A stretch of 64,000 bases of DNA from positions 71,939-135,938 of the forward strand of contig PDIP01000003.1 of NCBI GenBank assembly GCA_002811645.1. Reading direction: 5' to 3'. How positions within the stretch are numbered: the stretch's first letter is position 1; each line of letters opens with the position of its first letter. The translations under genes and the position numbers were made by a program. This DNA comes from Corallochytrium limacisporum. Its lineage: Eukaryota; Opisthokonta. The notes below the pieces were generated by a model. The model was not told the DNA's origin and made no database searches. It saw only the letters and a program-made list of their open reading frames with translations. Positions 11,080 to 19,189 of the stretch are shown here, one piece after another.

Positions 11080-11289
11080 NNNNNNNNNNNNNNNNNNNNN
11101 NNNNNNNNNNNNNNNNNNNNNNNNNNNNNNNNNNNNNNNNNNNNNNNNNNNNNNNNNNNNNNNNNNNNNNNNNNNNNNNNNNNNNNNNNNNNNNNNNNNN
11201 NNNNNNNNNNNNNNNNNNNNNNNNNNNNNNNNNNNNNNNNNNNNNNNNNNNNNNNNNNNNNNNNNNNNNNNNNNNNNNNNNNNNNNNNN
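11080..11289. other. assembly gap (210 N)
   Basis: A run of 210 undetermined bases. It begins directly after two C-runs interrupted by A, so the gap was probably caused by an unreadable C/G homopolymer tract like those seen elsewhere in the window. The true length may differ. Confidence 0.98.
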
Positions 11290-11679
11290 AACTCATGCTT
11301 TCAGTACCCCACCACCATAAGGGAACAGGGCCCTGATTTTCGTATGAAGCTCTCGTTTTCGCCTCATAGGCCAAGCGCCACCCCTCGCGGGACCATATGG
11401 GAACCGAAGTGAAAATACAGGTAAGAGTGCACGGGCATTGGCTCAGTGAGGATTTGAGGAGAAACAGTCGCTCAATGGTCAATGGTTCTGGAAATCCGTT
11501 CTCGGCAGATTGTCTCTATTGTCTCGCCATTGGAAGCATAGTCAAAAAGCGTACAATATTCTACGTCACGGCAAAAAACAACAATGGGCTATTTCAAAAC
11601 CATAACACTCTATATCAACTTCAAGATAAACAACCCTTCTCAAGCGGGAAACTATAGAATAGTTTAAATCATAGTCAAC

Positions 11680-12582
11680 ATGCTCAGCCGCGTAGGATTC
11701 GCAGCACGGGCAGCAGCCCAGGGGATGCCTGCCATCCAGGGAACACAGGTTCGTAACATGGCCACCCTTAAGGAGCTGAAGCTGCGTCTGACTTCTGTCC
11801 AGAGCATTCAGAAGATTACCAAGTCCATGAAGATGGTTAGCGCTGCCAAGTTTGCCAAGGCTGAACGGGAGCTGAAGAAAGGCCGTCCTTTCGGCGCAGC
11901 TGCACTTGAGCTGTATCAGAAGGCGGGTTTGACTGGGGAGATCGGAGAGTCTACTCCCAACGTGGTGTACATCGCATTTTCCAGCGATCGCGGTCTGTGC
12001 GGTGCCGTCCACAGCTCACTGGTCAAGTGGTTGAAGAACAACCACAAGCAGATTCCTGCAGGAGTGAAGCCCAAGTATGTTATTTTTGGTGATAAGGTTA
12101 AGGCTGTTTTGCCCAGTAACATGCGTCAGGACTATCTGCTGACCTTCAACGAAGTCGGAAAGCGGCCCCCTACCTTCTCTGATGCGTGCGAAGTTGCCAA
12201 CGCCCTGAACGACACTGAGATCGAGATGAACGTCGGAATCATCCTGTACAACTACTTCCGCAGCGCCATTGCCTACGAGCAGCACACGGCTCCCATCTAC
12301 CCGGCCGGAGCCATGGAGACCGCTCCTGAATTATCTGCCTACGAGGTTGAAGGTGATGCACTGCTGAGCTACACTGAGTTCCAGACTGCAGCCACCATGT
12401 TCTACACCATGCTTGAGAGCACAGCTTCTGAGCAGTCTGCTCGCATGAACGCCATGGACAACGCTACCAAGAACGCCGGTGAAATGATTGAGAAGCTTCA
12501 GATCACCTACAATCGTACTCGCCAGGCTGTCATCACCACCGAGCTTATTGAGATTATCTCTGGTGCTGCCGCCCTGGAGTAA
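11680..12582 (+). CDS. ATP5F1C: mitochondrial ATP synthase F1 gamma subunit
   Basis: Seen: 300 residues. A basic, Ala-rich N-terminus (1-26) is a typical mitochondrial targeting sequence. The mature protein starts near MATLKELKLRL with the conserved ITKSMKMVSAAK helix (46-57). The protein ends in the strongly conserved C-terminal helix (AMDNATKNA, then ITTELIEIISGAAAL). Family knowledge: gamma is the central rotating stalk of F1F0 ATP synthase; its N- and C-terminal helices form the coiled-coil shaft inside the alpha/beta hexamer. The start has A at -3 (TCAACATGC). A canonical AATAAA lies 111 bases after the stop. The gene is tail-to-tail with the PDZ gene, 210 bases apart. Confidence 0.97.
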   Translation: MLSRVGFAARAAAQGMPAIQGTQVRNMATLKELKLRLTSVQSIQKITKSMKMVSAAKFAKAERELKKGRPFGAAALELYQKAGLTGEIGESTPNVVYIAFSSDRGLCGAVHSSLVKWLKNNHKQIPAGVKPKYVIFGDKVKAVLPSNMRQDYLLTFNEVGKRPPTFSDACEVANALNDTEIEMNVGIILYNYFRSAIAYEQHTAPIYPAGAMETAPELSAYEVEGDALLSYTEFQTAATMFYTMLESTASEQSARMNAMDNATKNAGEMIEKLQITYNRTRQAVITTELIEIISGAAALE

Positions 12583-12692
12583 ACGCGCTCAAATGGTTAA
12601 TCACGTAGCTAACAAAAACAATCTCACCATGCAAGAACACACGATCATTTTTGCACTTATCACAATGTAGTTCGATCGAAACTTTCCACACC

Positions 12693-12698
12693 AATAAA
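12693..12698 (+). terminator. poly(A) signal AATAAA of the ATP synthase gamma gene
   Basis: Canonical AATAAA 111 bases after the stop codon and about 95 bases before the end of the converging PDZ gene. If used, the transcript would end close to or inside the partner's 3' region. Confidence 0.6.
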
Positions 12699-12792
12699 AC
12701 CTGCCATTCGGCCCTTACATTTCAACATTGTAAACCCACCACATGACCAGTGCACTTCTGCAAAAATTCTTTAATCTGTGCTGACCTCTTGT

Positions 12793-14418
12793 TCACAGGA
12801 ATATGGTCTCTTTGTCTACCATTCCGGACCTTTTACGATGCTTACTTGCCTTCTCTGCATCCGCCAAAGTCAGCACCATATCCTCAAAGAGATGAATCGG
12901 CAGAGTCACCAGCTTGAGCGGCTTGGCTGCGTCTTCCTGTCGGAAAAATCTCACCTTTAGCTGGTCATCATTGAGGTCAATGACGCTCTCTCCATTTACT
13001 GATATTATGCGCTCTCCAATTCGCATTCCCGCACGCTCTGCCACACCACCAGGGTCTACTCTTGCAACAATGCCCGTCTCTACCCGCAGACCAAGTTTCA
13101 TGTTCGGGTTTTCACGGTAAATGACAACCTGTCGCGCGCGTGACTCGGAGGCGGCAATCCCAAGCTGCATGCGATGGCTCTTCTTTCGTTCCACGACGAA
13201 CAAGTGCATGACGTCCTGCAGACTAAGTCCCACCGTGGAATGTCCGTTTATCTTGCTTAGCTGGTCACCAATGTGAATGCTTCCGGTCAGGGCAGCCAAA
13301 GAACCAGGTTCAACGTGACTAATATATGGGCACGGGAGCATGCAAATTCCCGGACGAGCTGCACGGAGAGAGATACCCATGGCAGCTTTTGATCCGCCAG
13401 TAAGCGCAATAGACACTTCGAAATTGGATTCCAGTGAGCCAGGGGCAGCACCGCCACTAGGATCTGCTCTACGTCGGGCGCTTATAGGTCTGTGAGCACC
13501 TCGTGGTACCTCATGGTCGTGCTTATCAGTGGGCAAGGCAACTTCATCGAGGTCCTGGTGAGTGTCCGTCGAATTGAACTCATCCGCTCTCTGCCTTAAG
13601 GACTGCGTCGACCCTACGGCAGTCATTGACTGTGAATTCATGAGTTCTCGCGCCAGTGGTGATGGTTCCTGTGTGTTGCTGTAGCTTTGGCGAGTGCGTT
13701 TGCTTGCGTCCGGCGCAAGTCCAGAATCATCACTTCCGACCAAAGCAACATCGGCTGATGACGCGCTAGTTCTTGTGTTGGTGCTCACCAACGACATAAT
13801 TTCTGCAGAATGACTTGGTTTGCGTACATGGACAAGATTAAGACCACTCTGGATGCTTCGATTATGAGCGTGGCGTGGCTTGGTGGCAGTAGCTGGCGCC
13901 GTGCTACTGTGATTGCTGCCTACGGAAAGACGACTACACGCCCGGCCCAGTTGTGGCGAATCAAAGGTTGGAGTCTGCGGCGTTGGAGCACCACCATTTG
14001 GTACAGTACTCCGAGAATCTAAGTCCTTCTTTCCGTCTGTGCTACCTTCGCTTCTTCCGTCGATTCCGTGGTCAGTGGACGACATGCTGCTCCGATGATC
14101 TGCCCGGTATTTTTCTTGACCTTGTTGTTGATGCTCAATTGCAATTTCTTCAAAGTTTTCTTTCCCTTTGTCTCTGACATGATAAGTATCTGGGGTCCCC
14201 GCAGGCTGAGGTTCCAAACGAAGCTGTGAACGCTTTCTGATCAACGTATTTGCGCTTGCCGATATACTGACATTTGAGGTAGCGAGGGAGGTATCGCTGC
14301 CGTTGGCGCCTCGATAAATTGACCGACGCGCCGGACCGTCCAACACTCTTGTCAGTGTCGACAAGATGGCGTCGGCACCACCCTGAACATCATTGGCCGA
14401 TGCTTTGTCTGAGGACAT
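12793..14418 (-). CDS. protein with two tandem C-terminal PDZ domains
   Basis: Seen: 541 residues. The first 330 are Ser/Thr/Asn-rich and probably disordered. PDZ1 covers about 333-421, with a diverged carboxylate-binding loop (AAMGISLRAA), VEPGSLAALTG, then IGDQLSKING. PDZ2 covers about 428-505, with KLGLRVETGIVARV, then GVAERAGMRIGERIISVNG. A short basic tail ends in TIFL, which fits a class II PDZ ligand (hydrophobic at 0 and -2). Inference: a cytoplasmic scaffold whose long disordered arm carries phosphorylation or docking sites. No orthologue is recognised. The frame is open 63 bases further upstream but without an ATG, so the start is set at 14418. TATAAAT lies at 14568-14574 on the same strand. 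Confidence 0.88.
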   Translation of the reverse strand: MSSDKASANDVQGGADAILSTLTRVLDGPARRSIYRGANGSDTSLATSNVSISASANTLIRKRSQLRLEPQPAGTPDTYHVRDKGKENFEEIAIEHQQQGQEKYRADHRSSMSSTDHGIDGRSEGSTDGKKDLDSRSTVPNGGAPTPQTPTFDSPQLGRACSRLSVGSNHSSTAPATATKPRHAHNRSIQSGLNLVHVRKPSHSAEIMSLVSTNTRTSASSADVALVGSDDSGLAPDASKRTRQSYSNTQEPSPLARELMNSQSMTAVGSTQSLRQRADEFNSTDTHQDLDEVALPTDKHDHEVPRGAHRPISARRRADPSGGAAPGSLESNFEVSIALTGGSKAAMGISLRAARPGICMLPCPYISHVEPGSLAALTGSIHIGDQLSKINGHSTVGLSLQDVMHLFVVERKKSHRMQLGIAASESRARQVVIYRENPNMKLGLRVETGIVARVDPGGVAERAGMRIGERIISVNGESVIDLNDDQLKVRFFRQEDAAKPLKLVTLPIHLFEDMVLTLADAEKASKHRKRSGMVDKETIFL

Positions 14419-15118
14419 GCTGGCCGACGTTCTATGTCCCAGTTGGTATGGACGACATAGTTCAAGATTCCTTTGAAGCACACTTTGATCGTGGTTTAGC
14501 TATGTTCCGTGTCACACAATGTATTCCTGTCGTCGGATCGTTTCCAAAAATTATCGCTTAGTACCTGATTTATACTGCTTCACAAAGACTGTCCGTTTAC
14601 CCAGTCGCAGGCGACGGCTTAGACCGCCTGACACCGGCTCTTTACGGAAGATTGTCCTACCTGTCTCTCCCCTTTGGCCAAATCTCCCTGACTCTCCTGC
14701 CTGTTTAAGGGGCCAGTTCCTGTGGCACTAGATTTCCCGCCTCAGGGACGCATCTCTTTCCTCCCCTCCCTATAGAAAACTAGGGAATTGGTCAACGAGT
14801 CGGCTACACCCGGCAGGGGCTGACTTTCCGGAGCGGGGTTGGGTTGTACTGCCATCGCTTCCGCGCAAGGCGCAACATCTAGATATCGGTGTAGACTATT
14901 TATTTGTTAAGGAAACTACGCCTTGAGCAACTATGAAGGCAGCATGTTTATCGCAAGGGGTTTATGAGTGTGCGTCCGGTGAACACGTTATCCTGATCTG
15001 TGTGAAGCAGAGAGATCCTGTCAACTTTGACAGCAGTAAAAAGAACAGAGAGCATCCAGTAATGAAAGCACAACATTTTAGTACTTAAAGCAGACACAAG
15101 AGTTTGCATGCGTGCTTA
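14419..15118. other. divergent intergenic region between the PDZ and membrane protein genes
   Basis: A 700-base shared 5' region. On the minus strand TATAAAT (14568-14574) is followed by a GGTACTA motif. On the plus strand TAGTACTT lies at 15080-15086, about 35 bases before the membrane protein ATG. No RNA gene or further coding region is seen. Confidence 0.5.
14568..14574 (-). promoter_or_regulatory. candidate TATA box of the PDZ gene
   Basis: TATAAAT on the minus strand, 150 bases before the chosen ATG. A GTAC motif follows within 10 bases. Based on motif and position only. Confidence 0.35.
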
Positions 15119-15745
15119 ATGCTCACGCTACGGCTATCCTGGCGTAGAATGGTGTTGTATGCAATTGCGGTGCTGACAGTGTGGCTGGTCAGTGTCTCCG
15201 CGGCCCAGACAATAAGCGACCCGCATGCCTATGACTTTGACTATCGACACCGTACAATAAGTGCGGGACAAGTGTACTCTCAACAAGTCTACTATTTCAA
15301 TCAAGGATCGGTATTTTATTCTATAGAAGATCATAGACAAGGGCAATTGTACGAGATCAAAGTATGCTATCCATCGGATAAACCAACGATTGTAGATATG
15401 GCACTTCTCTTTAGTAACATGAGAGGCAGAGGTAGACGATTATTGAACACAGAAATTCTACGACAGCAGGATTTGAACGAAGATATTGGAGTTCCTGTAA
15501 TTGAGGTGCTTGCAAAACCAGAAGGGGTAATCAGGACAGATACGGAACCACCCCTATTCTTCACCTTTACTATCCTAGTGGATCCCCTTCTTTTCAACAT
15601 TTTACCTCAGAGCATTATCCATGTGATTGCTGTTGGGCTCATTGGCATCACACTAATTCATTTACTGGTGGCGCGATCAATTTGTAACTTTTTGAACAAT
15701 GAGACCATCAGGTTCGTAAAGAGTCCTAAGGTTCCAAGTGGCTAG
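15119..15745 (+). CDS. small single-pass membrane protein with signal peptide
   Basis: Seen: 208 residues. A basic start (RLSWRR) and hydrophobic stretch (about 11-27) end in SVSAAQ, a good signal peptide. A luminal or extracellular domain of about 130 residues follows, with conserved-looking VFYSIEDHRQGQLYEIKV and RRLLNTEIL segments. A second hydrophobic segment (SIIHVIAVGLIGITLIHLLV, about 169-188) and a short cytosolic tail close the protein. The topology is type I. I do not recognise the family; it resembles small ER/Golgi membrane proteins, but that is a guess. The frame is open slightly further upstream, but the first ATG is 15119. A second ATG at 15149 has a better context (A at -3, G at +4) and also leaves an intact signal peptide. 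The gene converges on DCP1, 160 bases away. Confidence 0.75.
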   Translation: MLTLRLSWRRMVLYAIAVLTVWLVSVSAAQTISDPHAYDFDYRHRTISAGQVYSQQVYYFNQGSVFYSIEDHRQGQLYEIKVCYPSDKPTIVDMALLFSNMRGRGRRLLNTEILRQQDLNEDIGVPVIEVLAKPEGVIRTDTEPPLFFTFTILVDPLLFNILPQSIIHVIAVGLIGITLIHLLVARSICNFLNNETIRFVKSPKVPSG

Positions 15746-15762
15746 GTCGATATCTAATATTT

Positions 15763-15768
15763 TTTATT
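15763..15768 (-). terminator. poly(A) signal AATAAA of DCP1
   Basis: TTTATT on the plus strand reads AATAAA on the minus strand, 138 bases beyond the DCP1 stop and only 18 bases from the stop of the converging membrane protein gene. Using it would make the two transcripts overlap. Confidence 0.55.
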
Positions 15769-15905
15769 CAATCGATGGCTCCTGCTTTCAAGCCATTGAA
15801 TTTGTATTACAATTGTCATTGAACACCGTCCGCAAATATTGTTGAATTTAATTGGCCAACATCTGAAAACGGAAATTCAATAGTATTTTTAAATTTCAAC
15901 CAATT

Positions 15906-16850
15906 CTACAACTCAGAGACGTAAGCTGCGTGAACTTTCCGCATAAAATCACGATCATTTTCGAGCTTGTCTAAGAGAATGTCCTTCAATGCAGCGACAC
16001 TCACCAAATTCGGTTCCCCTTTGGCCTTTTCATCTTCCATATGCATTCGTCCGACTGCTTCAGCAAGTTTCGCTGTATCGACATCATTCTTATCGCTCCG
16101 TCCAGCTTGGGGAGTGTTTGCATTCTCTGACGCCGTCTGTAGCATACTCAAAATGTCCCGCTGAGGATTATTGTAGTTCTGGGGCATACTAGCTGGGGTG
16201 TGCTGTGGTGTGCGCGGCGCAGGGTACGGCGAACCAGTGTTAGAGTGGGGATTCTGTCTAAGCATGCCCATGATTTCAGCTGAAGCATTTGCGTTCTGTG
16301 GACTACCAACATAGCCTGGACCCGGGCCTCCATGCGGTGAGTACACTGGCGGTGAGAACGGCGCTGCATGTGGATGGTACCCCGGATGAGCCTGTCCTTG
16401 TGGTACCGGCGGCTGTCCATAGGCGTATTGCGTTATCCGCCCTAGTCCTGCTTGAATACGTAGTCTGTCCTCCTGTTCATAAAACCAAAGACCGTAAATG
16501 GTTCCGTTTATTGTGCGAATCATCATGAATGGGTCTTGGACACTCATTTCAAAACCAGGCCCGACGTACTCGATGAGATTTTGCATGCTCTGTCGGTTCA
16601 ATACGAATAAGCCGTATGGTGGGTTGCCCATGCGCTGGAACAGGAACAGGGAACCAACAATGTCCAATTTCTCCCAGGAGCCGGTTTCATTCTTGAAGCT
16701 ATATACCACCACATGACCTGCAGGCTTTTCAATGATAGAGGTGATACTGTTGTCGAATCTTTGCAGTACTTTTAAATTCATATCCTCTGCCTTGGGCAAA
16801 GTTGCCTCAAGTGCCTTCAATTTTTCCGCAAGTTCAGCTGTTTTCGCCAT
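15906..16850 (-). CDS. DCP1: mRNA-decapping enzyme subunit DCP1
   Basis: Seen: 314 residues. The EVH1-type domain spans about 20-132, with the DCP1 hallmarks WEKLDIVGSLFLFQR and TIYGLWFYEQEDR. A Pro/Gly/His-rich linker (about 140-215) follows. The last 35 residues (ALKDILLDKLENDRDFMRKV) match the trimerisation segment of animal and plant DCP1, which yeast lacks. Family knowledge: DCP1 activates the DCP2 pyrophosphatase that removes the mRNA cap, in P-bodies. Gln-Asn-rich linker stretches fit P-body partners. The start is in strong context (CAACCATGG), with an AGTACT motif about 20 bases upstream. It is divergent from the ATG14-like gene, 944 bases away. Confidence 0.95.
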   Translation of the reverse strand: MAKTAELAEKLKALEATLPKAEDMNLKVLQRFDNSITSIIEKPAGHVVVYSFKNETGSWEKLDIVGSLFLFQRMGNPPYGLFVLNRQSMQNLIEYVGPGFEMSVQDPFMMIRTINGTIYGLWFYEQEDRLRIQAGLGRITQYAYGQPPVPQGQAHPGYHPHAAPFSPPVYSPHGGPGPGYVGSPQNANASAEIMGMLRQNPHSNTGSPYPAPRTPQHTPASMPQNYNNPQRDILSMLQTASENANTPQAGRSDKNDVDTAKLAEAVGRMHMEDEKAKGEPNLVSVAALKDILLDKLENDRDFMRKVHAAYVSEL

Positions 16851-17794
16851 GGTTGCAGTCTATATGTAGTACTTTACCCGTTTGTATACAGGTCGCCCTC
16901 TTTTTTATAGTTCGAACATGAAGCCTAGAATAAGATTTCCTGCATGCATTCTTAGAATTCGTCTTGAACGAAGCGGTTATCGTCTATTGATTGTACAACC
17001 GAGGTGCCTTATTTTCTACGTTTTAAGAGATTGTGCTCTCATCAGATATTTGCACGTTCTTGTACTTTATACCGAACGGCGCAGGTGTCGCATAGGAGCA
17101 TATCAAAGGATCACCAGACCAAACTATTGTGTACAAATTTTTGACCTGTGCCGTGCCCCTGTTTCGTCCCGTGCCCTTCACTTGCAGTCCTTCCCGAGTT
17201 TTGCCCCACCCCCCGGCCCCCCCCCCCTTCTTCCCTCACTACTTGGCCCTGCGTTTCTCTCCGTCTCGTCCGCTGGCCTCTCTCCAAGAGGGGAACGAGG
17301 CAACTGAGCGCGAACGGGATCTTCCAGAATGGAGGTGGAGGGAAGCACTTGCTCAAGAACTTTGTCAAGAATATGAACAAAGTGCCAAAGCCACTCTGAC
17401 TGTGTGTATATGAAGGGAAAACTCTCTGATTTCGAAGGAATTGGTCGTCGACGTTTCTTGGGGAAAATTGAGTGCAAGCACAGAGTGAAATGGCTTGGCG
17501 ATCGGTGGTCGTGCCGGGTAAAAGGCTACTTCCTGTTCTGTCTCCCCGTCCGCCGCCAAAACCCACTCGGCGCCCGGACGGGTGTGCGGTGGTCGTACCC
17601 GGCCGCGTTATCACAATTCGTCAGCTCACTCACAAAGAGAAAGTGACGTCGGCACGCGACGAAGAAGGTATTCATTGGCCTTACAAGAGCACCGACTACA
17701 ATTGATCTATAGTGCACTCCAACCAAACGACATTTGTAAACTAGTGAACAAGAATAGCGGAGAATGCTTTCGTAATGCCGGCTGCAGGCGAACC
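16851..17794. other. divergent intergenic region between DCP1 and the ATG14-like gene
   Basis: No gene is recognisable. It contains a C-rich tract at about 17206-17228, 570 bases before the ATG14-like start. An open frame runs into the ATG14-like gene from 17582, but its extra 71 residues do not look conserved and the better-placed ATG is 17795. Confidence 0.5.
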
Positions 17795-19063
17795 ATGTCG
17801 GGCACGTCAGACTCCGCACAGGTGCGGAAAGCTGGGAACGGACGTGAAGACGCCATAAACCAATTGGTAGCATCACTAAATACACTAGAGACATGTGGAA
17901 TATGTCGGCGGTGGAGACGGAATTGGTACTGTGCAGACTGCAGTCAAGATCTACTAAAGGATGGCCGCACCGCGCTGCACGCAATTCAACGGGTGAAGAA
18001 TGACTATCACATGCTTGCAGAGGCTGTAATCGAGTCTACACAAAAACCAGCTATCTTGGAGAGTAGAATAGCTAGGGAAATGGCAGAGGTAAAGCGATTA
18101 CGGGCATGCGTTGCACATCGAAGAAAACAACTGAAAGAATTAGACAACCAGCTCAAGGCTAAGATAAGGGCTCATAGGACTCGGTCTGATGCCCTGGAGG
18201 CTGCACCATTCAGAACTTGGAATCGTGAGCAACTCGAAACACAGTTGAGTTTTAAGGAGAACATAATGCATCGAGACAAAGACGATGTTGAGTTGCTGCA
18301 TCAAACGCTTGCCAAGGTGAGACGTAAGCTGGTCATTCAGTTGCTGAGTCTACTCCCGGTCAACCCCACAAGTGAAAGCGAATCGCGTATAGTACGGAGT
18401 ATTGTTGACAACAATGTACGCCTTGGAACACAGCCGACTGTGGTTCACGCAACGGTCCTACATTATACTGCAATTTTGCTGCGTCTGCTGACAAGATACC
18501 TGGGAATTTGCATTCCATTCCATATTAGCCGTCGTGACCTTGAGAGTCCGTTCTATGATGACCTTAGTGCTCGTGGCATAGAGAGCACCCTTTCCTACAT
18601 TGACATTGATAAAGTGTGCGGACCTGGGAGTGTCTTGCCTGAGCTTGAACTAAGCCGTAAGCAACCTATTGTCACTATGGATGGGAACGACGACAACCAT
18701 CCAAGTTCAGGGGTGAACGACTGGATCCCAGCACATGTGACGGGTGATCGGCGAGAATCCTTTGGTCTAGTTGCAGATCAGATTAACCGTGGACTGTGTT
18801 CACTGTGTGCATACGAGAATATCCGTATCCCGTGGGTAGAACGTCATCGCACAGTGCCGAACCTAATCCGTTGTCGAAATGCAGTTACTTTGGGAAGAAA
18901 CAGTATTGCGAACATCGACTATCTTAAATACGGGAAGTCAGACGAAGAGCAAGCAGATAAGCGGGAGTTGATCTACTTCTCCCTTGACTTTACAGAGTTT
19001 GACGCCATCGACACCGAAGAATGGGTGGCCCTTGATTTGGATGAATTCGAGAGAGATGTATGA
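17795..19063 (+). CDS. ATG14: ATG14/Barkor-like autophagy protein
   Basis: Seen: 422 residues. A four-cysteine motif, C34-x2-C37-x8-C46-x2-C49, lies near the N-terminus and probably binds zinc. A long charged coiled coil spans about 84-175. A C-terminal domain carries the ATG14/UVRAG-type segment (VIQLLSLLPV, then HATVLHYTAILLRLLTRYLGICIPFHI). Family knowledge: ATG14 is the autophagy-specific subunit of the class III PI3-kinase complex with VPS34, VPS15 and Beclin/ATG6, and the N-terminal cysteines direct ER localisation. UVRAG/VPS38 is the main alternative; the N-terminal CxxC pair favours ATG14. The frame is open to 17582, but the ATG at 17795 (GAACCATGT) lies just before the conserved part. 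It is tail-to-tail with CPT2, 126 bases apart. Confidence 0.8.
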   Translation: MSGTSDSAQVRKAGNGREDAINQLVASLNTLETCGICRRWRRNWYCADCSQDLLKDGRTALHAIQRVKNDYHMLAEAVIESTQKPAILESRIAREMAEVKRLRACVAHRRKQLKELDNQLKAKIRAHRTRSDALEAAPFRTWNREQLETQLSFKENIMHRDKDDVELLHQTLAKVRRKLVIQLLSLLPVNPTSESESRIVRSIVDNNVRLGTQPTVVHATVLHYTAILLRLLTRYLGICIPFHISRRDLESPFYDDLSARGIESTLSYIDIDKVCGPGSVLPELELSRKQPIVTMDGNDDNHPSSGVNDWIPAHVTGDRRESFGLVADQINRGLCSLCAYENIRIPWVERHRTVPNLIRCRNAVTLGRNSIANIDYLKYGKSDEEQADKRELIYFSLDFTEFDAIDTEEWVALDLDEFERDV

Positions 19064-19189
19064 GAGGTAGTGTTTTAAAGAATGGAATCCTAGATTTGAC
19101 TTAAACTTTGGTATGTTGAATGTAGCTAGTCTATTGGGGTTCCTTTGCTGTTCGTTTGAGAAAACACAGGAGTAGCCGTCTGTTGACAC

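Larger units (their letters stand above)
7338..11679. other. 4.3-kb non-coding region with low-complexity tracts and an assembly gap
   Basis: No gene is recognisable. The DNA is heavily strand-biased, with long pyrimidine and C-rich stretches at 7860-8250, 8590-8700 and 8870-8900. There is a CT minisatellite at 9251-9330, C/G palindromes at 9424-9454 and an N-gap at 11080-11289. Long open frames (for example 277 codons at 7715-8548, minus) have Gly/Pro/Arg-rich, low-complexity translations and are judged compositional. Three copies of TTCAGTAC lie at 10687, 10990 and 11300. The ends should hold the promoters of the phosphate carrier and ATP synthase gamma genes. Confidence 0.55.
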